This document shows positions 59,683-64,000 of a stretch of DNA of 64,000 bases, in pieces. The stretch is from Teretinema sp964641135. GTDB lineage: Bacteria; Spirochaetota; Spirochaetia; Treponematales; Treponemataceae. The stretch spans positions 1 through 64,000 of the forward strand of contig CAZXJV010000001.1 in the NCBI GenBank assembly GCA_964641135.1, read 5' to 3'. The stretch's first letter is position 1. Every line of letters begins with the position of its first letter. A program made the position numbers and the translations under genes. The notes under the pieces are model-generated. The model saw only the letters and a list, made by a program, of their open reading frames with translations, searched no databases and was not told where the DNA came from.

Positions 59683-61575
59683 TTAGAGGCCGGTCAATTC
59701 AAACCGGGCACGGCCCGCTTCCTTAACGTAAATAAGGACTGTCTGCTTTTCCGGCATTTCTACCACGAGTGCATCCGGGCCTGAAAAGCTGACAGTCCAT
59801 TTTTTTTCAAACCAGCAATCAGGAACATACACCTCGGTTGCAGGTCCCTGCTCGTCAGGGCTTGCCATATCTGCGCTCACGTCCCATTCCAGAACAAAGC
59901 TCCGACGGTGCCTGTCAAATCGCATCAGCACGGGCAAGCCTGCCACTGCCGGCGCATACGGCCGGCAAAACCCGCGTACTGCCCGGGCAGAATCAGTTTC
60001 TCCGCACCACACCGAAAGGTTTTCTCCATTCCAGCCGTCCCCGTCGGTACCGGTGTTTGACGCAGAATAATTCCACAGGGCAGCCGGCAGGAGGTTATCA
60101 TCCAGCGCATCGTAATAAGCCCCAAGTGCATCCTCCGCCTTTGTATGACTTGTATCTGAAAGATGCCGTCCGCCATCAAGATCAAAGGGCACACCGAATT
60201 CCCCAACCAGGGCCGGGATTCCCTCTGTGCGCGGACGTGAGGCAAGGCGAGCCAGCTGGGACCGGAAGCTGCGTTTTACCATAGACCGGCCCAACACCGG
60301 TCGACCGGTCTCGGCATCAGCACACAACCAGGGTCTCCATTTCTTGAACAGCAGCGTCATGCCGTCATACCAGTGAAACGCCTCCACAACACGGGGACGT
60401 TCAGCATCCCGGGATGCATCTGCATCCCGGGAAGCATCTGCAGCCCAGGAAGCGCGGGCTTCAAAGGGAACCCCTTCAACAAAAAAGAGATAGTGTTTGT
60501 GCTTGCGCGAAAAGGCATCCATAAAACGCTTCTGGAAGGGTGCAAGACAATCCCGGCCAAAATCGAGTTCCCTGCCGTTTGGGCGGCAGAACCAGTCATC
60601 CTTTTTAACAACCGGCGTACCGTCCTGAACGGTCCAGACTCCCGCTTCCTGCCAGGGACATACCACCCCCTCCCTGAACAGGCGCACCCCGTCCGGATTC
60701 AGTATCTCTGTGCCGGCAGAAGGAACTGCACCTGCAAGGGCAACCCTGCGTATCTTCTGTGAAAAGCCGGATGCTGCGGCAATAGCCTGAAAGGCTGTCG
60801 GCACCGAACCGCGAGGACCGGTAATCCGGTGATGAGAGGATAGCGACGGCAAGCCGATAAACCCGTAATGCGGCTCATTCATGGTGCCAAATCCGGTTAC
60901 CGCACTGCAGTCCTTTAGCCTGCGCGCAGTATGGCGCATGGCCTCAATATAATGATCCTGCAGCCAGTCCTGAACAGGTACACCGTCCGCGTACCGCCCC
61001 GGAGCCAGCAGGTTGCCTGCAAAAAACAAACTGAACAGTGTAGCAGCCCCATAACGCAGATTATTCATCTGCCAGCTCATGGGAATATAGCGCTCCCCCT
61101 GCCCGGTCAGTGTAAAGGCAGCACCGCATTCCTCCAGGCGTGCAGGATCAAAACCGGCAGCCTCCAGGGTCCACAGGGGAGCCCCGTCGCCGCCGGTCCA
61201 CCGGCTCCAGCAGTCCTGATGAGGATCCACATATACTGCAATTCCATATTCACCGGCTTTCAACGCAATTTCGCGAAGATAGGCCAGATACTCTTCATCA
61301 TATATGCCGGGTCCGCTGTGCTCAACGGCTTCCCAGGTAATTACCAGCCGGACAAACCGGAATCCCCAGCTGCGCAACCGGCTAAAATGCATATCCGCCT
61401 CGGCGAGCGGAAAGGGGCGACCGGTGAAGGAAACTTCACGGGAAAAAAAACTGCTTCCCGGCACAGCCGGCTGCTTGGAATCACCGCCAAGATTACATCC
61501 CCGCCAGATACATACCCGGCCGGCTGAATCGCGAATATGGATACCGTCTGTATTAAAAAGAGCTTCCTGCTTCAT
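59683..61575 (-). CDS. Glycoside hydrolase family 5, endoglycoceramidase-like
   Basis: 630 residues, no signal peptide. GH5 barrel: IWRGCNLGGDSK, FRFVRLVITWEAVEHSGPG, VYVDPHQDCWSRWTGGDGAP, catalytic acid/base Glu234 in FGTMNEPHYG, and nucleophile Glu459 in LVGEFGVPFDL; a C-terminal beta domain follows. The order and the NLGGDSK / DPHQDCWSR segments are like endoglycoceramidases and EGCrP-type glucosylceramidases; other beta-glucosidic lipids or sterol glucosides are possible. The intracellular location suggests breakdown of an endogenous or imported glycolipid. It contains a hexapeptide repeat (separate entry). Confidence 0.85.
   Translation of the reverse strand: MKQEALFNTDGIHIRDSAGRVCIWRGCNLGGDSKQPAVPGSSFFSREVSFTGRPFPLAEADMHFSRLRSWGFRFVRLVITWEAVEHSGPGIYDEEYLAYLREIALKAGEYGIAVYVDPHQDCWSRWTGGDGAPLWTLEAAGFDPARLEECGAAFTLTGQGERYIPMSWQMNNLRYGAATLFSLFFAGNLLAPGRYADGVPVQDWLQDHYIEAMRHTARRLKDCSAVTGFGTMNEPHYGFIGLPSLSSHHRITGPRGSVPTAFQAIAAASGFSQKIRRVALAGAVPSAGTEILNPDGVRLFREGVVCPWQEAGVWTVQDGTPVVKKDDWFCRPNGRELDFGRDCLAPFQKRFMDAFSRKHKHYLFFVEGVPFEARASWAADASRDADASRDAERPRVVEAFHWYDGMTLLFKKWRPWLCADAETGRPVLGRSMVKRSFRSQLARLASRPRTEGIPALVGEFGVPFDLDGGRHLSDTSHTKAEDALGAYYDALDDNLLPAALWNYSASNTGTDGDGWNGENLSVWCGETDSARAVRGFCRPYAPAVAGLPVLMRFDRHRRSFVLEWDVSADMASPDEQGPATEVYVPDCWFEKKWTVSFSGPDALVVEMPEKQTVLIYVKEAGRARFELTGL
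60404..60439. repeat. Tandem 18-bp repeat in the GH5 gene
   Basis: GCATCCCGGGATGCATCT (60404-60421) is followed by a copy with one mismatch (60422-60439), and a degenerate third copy. It encodes repeated Asp-Ala-Ser-Arg-Asp-Ala units in a loop of the enzyme and is in frame. Confidence 0.85.
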
Positions 61576-61640
61576 GCCATTCCCCTCTGCGCTTCCTGCC
61601 CGAACTCGATGCTTGTCAGCACCCTGCTAAAGCCGCCAAT

Positions 61641-61667
61641 AAAAAAAGGCCCCGTCGGGGCCTTTTT
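61641..61667. terminator. Intrinsic terminator between PTS IIA and GH5 genes
   Basis: GGCCCC-GTC-GGGGCC stem with an A-run on the left and T-run on the right; on the minus strand it ends the PTS IIA transcript (stop at 61687) and separates it from GH5. Confidence 0.85.
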
Positions 61668-61686
61668 CAGCAAGTATGTTTCAAGG

Positions 61687-62133
61687 CTATTCTGTAAGAA
61701 TGCGTACAACTTCATTCTTGTCGTTTGACTTAAGAATCTCCTGTCGTTTTTCTGCACTTTTGAACAGCAAACTTACCTCGGCAAGGAACTGCAGATGCGG
61801 TCCGGTCTTGTCGATCGGCGACAGAGTCATGATAAAGATACGGCAGGGCTCCTGATCAAGCGAATCAAAGTCGACAGGCTTGTCGGAAATACCCATACAC
61901 GCAACCAAATCCTCAACAGAATCTGTTTTACCGTGAGGGATAGCGATGCCATGCTTCATGCCGGTGGACATTTTGCGTTCCCGGTCCAGCACACAGGCCC
62001 GTGCGGCGTCCTTGTCTTTGACCTTTCCGGCCTTTACAAGTATATCAAGCAGTTCGTCAATGATTTCTTCTTTAGACGTACCCTTGAGATGAAGGTTGAC
62101 TGTATCTGTAGTCAGCACTGTTTTAAGGTTCAT
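61687..62133 (-). CDS. PTS IIA protein (fructose/Ntr type)
   Basis: 148-residue PTS EIIA domain, full length for PtsN-like proteins, with the phosphorylated His in GIAIPHGKTDSVEDL (His69) and a conserved MTLSPIDKTGPHLQFLAEVSLLF. There is no EIIB/EIIC neighbour, which fits a regulatory IIA-Ntr rather than a sugar transporter. Phosphate would come from HPr or NPr encoded elsewhere. The start is 26 bases from a divergent gene region. Confidence 0.9.
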   Translation of the reverse strand: MNLKTVLTTDTVNLHLKGTSKEEIIDELLDILVKAGKVKDKDAARACVLDRERKMSTGMKHGIAIPHGKTDSVEDLVACMGISDKPVDFDSLDQEPCRIFIMTLSPIDKTGPHLQFLAEVSLLFKSAEKRQEILKSNDKNEVVRILTE

Positions 62134-62235
62134 AGGGCCAGTTTACGGTCCTTCATGGGAAAAGTCAAGGATTAATTTCACCCCTTTTTTACAAAAAACA
62201 CGCACTGCCGGAACAGCATCTGCTATACTCGGGTC

Positions 62236-62628
62236 ATGACAGAACTGGATAAATTTTATTCTGACGCTGAACGATTAACGAAACGCGCACTCAAACCGGA
62301 CGTTTCCGGGCAATCCGGATTTTCTGCCGAACTGATCAGGCTGTTTATGCAGCGTGCCCCGGGGCTGGGCGATCTGCCGGCCGACCTTGCAGCCCTGTGG
62401 GAACAGCGCTATGCAGCTGTCTGCACCACCGATGAAGCCCGCAAGGCTGCCTGCGCCTGGTTTGCCTGCGCATTGTCCCTGCTGGACGGTCACATGGAAC
62501 CGGACCAGGACTTCCCTGCACAGGACTGGCCGGACATACGCGACATCATTTCGACCGGCGCCGATGATATTGATATCAACATCCTTACCGATATAATGTC
62601 TGTCCTGGTCAGCCGCCGTAAAATGTAA
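62236..62628 (+). CDS. Small cytoplasmic protein of unknown function
   Basis: 130 residues, helical, with no TM segment or signal peptide. Rich in Ala, Asp, Leu; segments FSAELIRLFMQRAPGLGDLPADLAALWEQRY and ACAWFACALSLLDGHMEPDQDFPAQDW. No family recognised. ATG 62236 has no clear Shine-Dalgarno. It precedes the RNA gene at 62682 by about 50 bases, but that gene has its own promoter. Confidence 0.7.
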   Translation: MTELDKFYSDAERLTKRALKPDVSGQSGFSAELIRLFMQRAPGLGDLPADLAALWEQRYAAVCTTDEARKAACAWFACALSLLDGHMEPDQDFPAQDWPDIRDIISTGADDIDINILTDIMSVLVSRRKM

Positions 62629-62646
62629 AAAATGAGATACTAACCC

Positions 62647-62675
62647 TTGACATACCGGCGGACAGATACGATATT
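62647..62675 (+). promoter_or_regulatory. Promoter of the unidentified RNA gene
   Basis: TTGACA (62647-62652), exactly 17 bases, GATATT (62670-62675), about 20 bases after the stop of the gene at 62236-62628. Confidence 0.75.
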
Positions 62676-62681
62676 GAAACT

Positions 62682-62981
62682 GTGAGGTAACAAAACCAGT
62701 GAACGGAAGCGGCCGAAGCACCGCTTCAAGGACGTTCTTACAAGGGTTCTGCCAAACCATGGGCAGTACAAGGGTATGCGAATTTGTTATGGAGGGCCGC
62801 CTATGGATAACCCACCTGAATCACAGCGCCGGAGAGAAACCGGCGACAGACGTTAAGCGAACAGGCCGCCCCAGGGGGGCGGTAAACATAAAACGGGTCT
62901 AAGTCCCGCGAGCGGATGGCCCCGAAAAATACGGGGATTAAAAGACCCTTACAAGCCGGTTTTTATAACCGGCTTTTTTTT
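62682..62981 (+). ncRNA. Unidentified structured RNA, about 300 nt
   Basis: The span from a strong promoter to an intrinsic terminator has no convincing protein gene but many possible helices: GAACG+GAAGCGG (62701-62712) with CCGCTTC (62721-62727) and CGTTC (62733-62737); CTGCC/GGCAG (62749-62766); GGGTAT/ATAACCC (62772-62813); CGCCGG/CCGGCG (62827-62845); CCGCCCC/GGGGCGG (62866-62882); GGGTCT/AGACCC (62895-62948) enclosing CCCCG/CGGGG (62920-62936). A T-arm-like CGGG-TCTAAGT-CCCG occurs at 62894-62908, overlapping the latter. I find no signature of RNase P RNA (no GGAAAGTCC), tmRNA, 6S or SRP RNA. A 67-codon frame inside starts at GTG and has no usual start context. It could be a leader of malQ only if the terminator is read through. 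Confidence 0.7.
62953..62981 (+). terminator. Intrinsic terminator of the unidentified RNA
   Basis: AAGCCGGTT / AACCGGCTT, 9-bp stem with a 5-base loop and eight Ts. Separates the RNA from malQ 182 bases downstream. Confidence 0.92.
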
Positions 62982-63033
62982 GTCTGCAAGCCTTTCCAGC
63001 GCATGTAATCCGGTACTACCCCCGGAATTCGGC

Positions 63034-63093
63034 TTTCTTTTTTGACTTTCCTGACTTATACTGAAAAGGTCCTTATGAAACTTCAGTTTTTTT
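63034..63093 (+). promoter_or_regulatory. Possible malQ promoter and leader hairpin
   Basis: TTTCTT (63034-63039), 17 bases, TATACT (63057-63062). A short inverted repeat CTGAA/TTCAG (63061-63086) precedes seven Ts (63087-63093), about 70 bases before malQ. The -10 overlaps the hairpin, so promoter and terminator readings exclude each other in part. Weak evidence. Confidence 0.3.
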
Positions 63094-63162
63094 AAGGTCT
63101 ACCATCAGAAAACATACAAGCCGAGGTGACGCCGGCTTTTGTATCTCATCCAGGAGGGGCAC

Positions 63163-64000
63163 ATGCGTTTTCCGCCCATTATTCACCCGCTTACCGGCCT
63201 GGCCGTTCCGGTTGGAGCTCTGCGTACCGCACAGAGCTGCGGCATAGGGGAGTTTGCCGACTTGCCGGTTCTTGCCGAATTCTGCAAAAAAGCCGGATTT
63301 GATCTTGTACAGCTTCTTCCGGTCAATGACACCGGCACAGAAAGTTCTCCATACAGCGCGCTTTCTGCCTTTGCCCTGCACCCGCTGTATATCAGGCTTT
63401 CCGACCTGCCTGAAGCAGCGGGTTTCGAAAAGCAGATTACAGATCTGAAAAGCCGGTTTGAGGACTTGCCTCGTTTCAGCTATACGGAGCTGCGCCGTGC
63501 CAAACTGGATATCCTGCGTGCAGTGTTTGATAAAAACAAGGCAACCATCATCGGCAGTGCCGAACTGGAAGCCTGGATTTCAGATAACCCCTGGATCATC
63601 GAATATGCGGTTTTTATGAACCAGAAACACCGCAACTTTGAAGCCGGCTGGAAACATTGGGAAAAGCTGCGCAACCCCACTCATAACGAAATACAAAAAA
63701 CCTGGCAGGGTAAAACCTGGCAGGCTGACCATCAATTCTTTGCATGGCTGCAGATGCGGCTGGACCAGCAGTTTACTGCCGCCGCTACAGAGTGCAACGC
63801 CCTGGGTGTCTATCTTAAGGGCGATATACCTATAATGATGAACGAGGATTCCGCAGATGCCTGGGCGAATCCGGAATTCTTCCGTGACGATCTTCGGGCC
63901 GGAAGTCCCCCTGACGGTGAAAACCCCCAGGGACAAAACTGGGGCTTCCCCATTTATAACTGGGAAAACCTTGCAAATGACGGGTACAGCTGGTGGAAAA
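63163..64000 (+). CDS. malQ: 4-alpha-glucanotransferase (amylomaltase), 5' part only
   Basis: Opens at ATG 63163 with GGAGGGG before it and stays open to the window end (279 codons plus one base seen; the family is about 500). GH77 N-terminal region: LTGLAVPVGALRTAQSCGIGEF, LVQLLPVNDTGTESSPYSALSAFALHPLYI (the conserved substrate-binding DTG.-.SPYS segment), QFFAWLQMRLDQQF, LKGDIPIMMNEDSADAWANPEFF, NPQGQNWGFPIYNWE. Transfers alpha-1,4-glucan segments; with glgP and glgX it completes maltodextrin/glycogen breakdown. Truncated by the window edge, not by mutation. Confidence 0.95.
   Translation, partial: MRFPPIIHPLTGLAVPVGALRTAQSCGIGEFADLPVLAEFCKKAGFDLVQLLPVNDTGTESSPYSALSAFALHPLYIRLSDLPEAAGFEKQITDLKSRFEDLPRFSYTELRRAKLDILRAVFDKNKATIIGSAELEAWISDNPWIIEYAVFMNQKHRNFEAGWKHWEKLRNPTHNEIQKTWQGKTWQADHQFFAWLQMRLDQQFTAAATECNALGVYLKGDIPIMMNEDSADAWANPEFFRDDLRAGSPPDGENPQGQNWGFPIYNWENLANDGYSWWK

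Noticed and set aside
62699..62902. 67-codon frame inside the RNA gene
   Set aside because: It begins with GTG only about 17 bases after the expected transcript start, lacks a Shine-Dalgarno, and its sequence (many Arg/Gly/Thr, no regular structure) is interrupted by the GC-rich hairpins. Treated as non-coding unless conservation shows otherwise.
62682..62981. RNase P RNA, tmRNA, 6S RNA or SRP RNA
   Set aside because: Universal signatures (GGAAAGTCC and ACAGAAA for RNase P; a tRNA-like end for tmRNA; GGAAGCAG-type loop for SRP; long closing helix for 6S) are not present on either strand.
1..64000. tRNA, rRNA, CRISPR array, transposase, integrase or phage genes
   Set aside because: No tRNA cloverleaf, rRNA segment, regular direct repeats with spacers, or mobile-element protein was seen by eye. 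A tRNAscan or CRISPR finder would settle this.

Overview
The window looks like chromosomal DNA from a free-living or lightly host-associated spirochaete (phylum Spirochaetota, Spirochaetales). The indications are a spirochaete-type family of unknown function (53868-55394, DUF5312-like), a treponeme-style variant of the YmdB phosphoesterase family (40172-40999), a FliL-like protein next to hflX, a cheR-cheB pair, and an outer-membrane complement (BamA-like protein, TonB receptor, Lpt proteins) showing a diderm cell. Genus cannot be read from the sequence. A run of 10 Ns at 58439-58448 shows that this is a draft or scaffolded assembly. No rRNA, tRNA, CRISPR array, insertion sequence or prophage was recognised; the gene order looks like ordinary core chromosome.

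Layout. 162-7117 (minus): RND efflux permease with its lipoprotein adaptor, then a vitamin B12 receptor and TonB behind a cobalamin riboswitch. 7474-10373 (plus): a CsoR-type operator, copper ATPase CopA with a fused C-terminal CopZ-like domain, and a CsoR repressor; their promoters lie back to back with the B12 promoter. 10507-18778: a GGDEF-PilZ c-di-GMP protein, glutamate dehydrogenase, a small secreted protein, glycogen phosphorylase and debranching enzyme. 18841-27302 (plus): an ATPase/cNMP-binding signalling protein, AddB- and AddA-type recombination nuclease/helicase, and an adenosine-deaminase-like enzyme. 27390-32857 (minus): mnmG, then thiamine ABC transporter thiBPQ behind a TPP riboswitch with an unusually large internal insertion. 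33868-37554 (minus): RNase Y and an lptC-lptA-lptB cluster. 37684-39697: cheR-cheB.

39723-48195 is mostly minus-strand housekeeping: RseC-like protein, degenerate YmdB homologue, TPR protein, bifunctional-nuclease-domain protein, polyprenyl synthase, then (plus) RlmE and a LysM-M23 lipoprotein, then an ECF sigma/anti-sigma pair, a FliL-like protein and HflX. 48306-55394 holds a large acidic membrane protein, NUDIX hydrolase, thioesterase, PHP phosphatase, BamA-like protein and the DUF5312-like protein. 55507-58676 is a rex-serC-serA operon with two Rex boxes, which links serine synthesis to NADH/NAD+ status. The end carries a lytic transglycosylase with an apparent frameshift, a GH5 glycosidase, a PTS IIA protein, an unidentified ~300-nt structured RNA with its own promoter and terminator, and the start of malQ.

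The most notable items are the unidentified RNA gene (62647-62981), the in-frame ribosome binding site that could release a separate CopZ from copA, the Rex-controlled serine operon, the YmdB homologue that has lost most metal ligands, the TPP riboswitch insertion, and the homopolymer frameshift in the transglycosylase gene.
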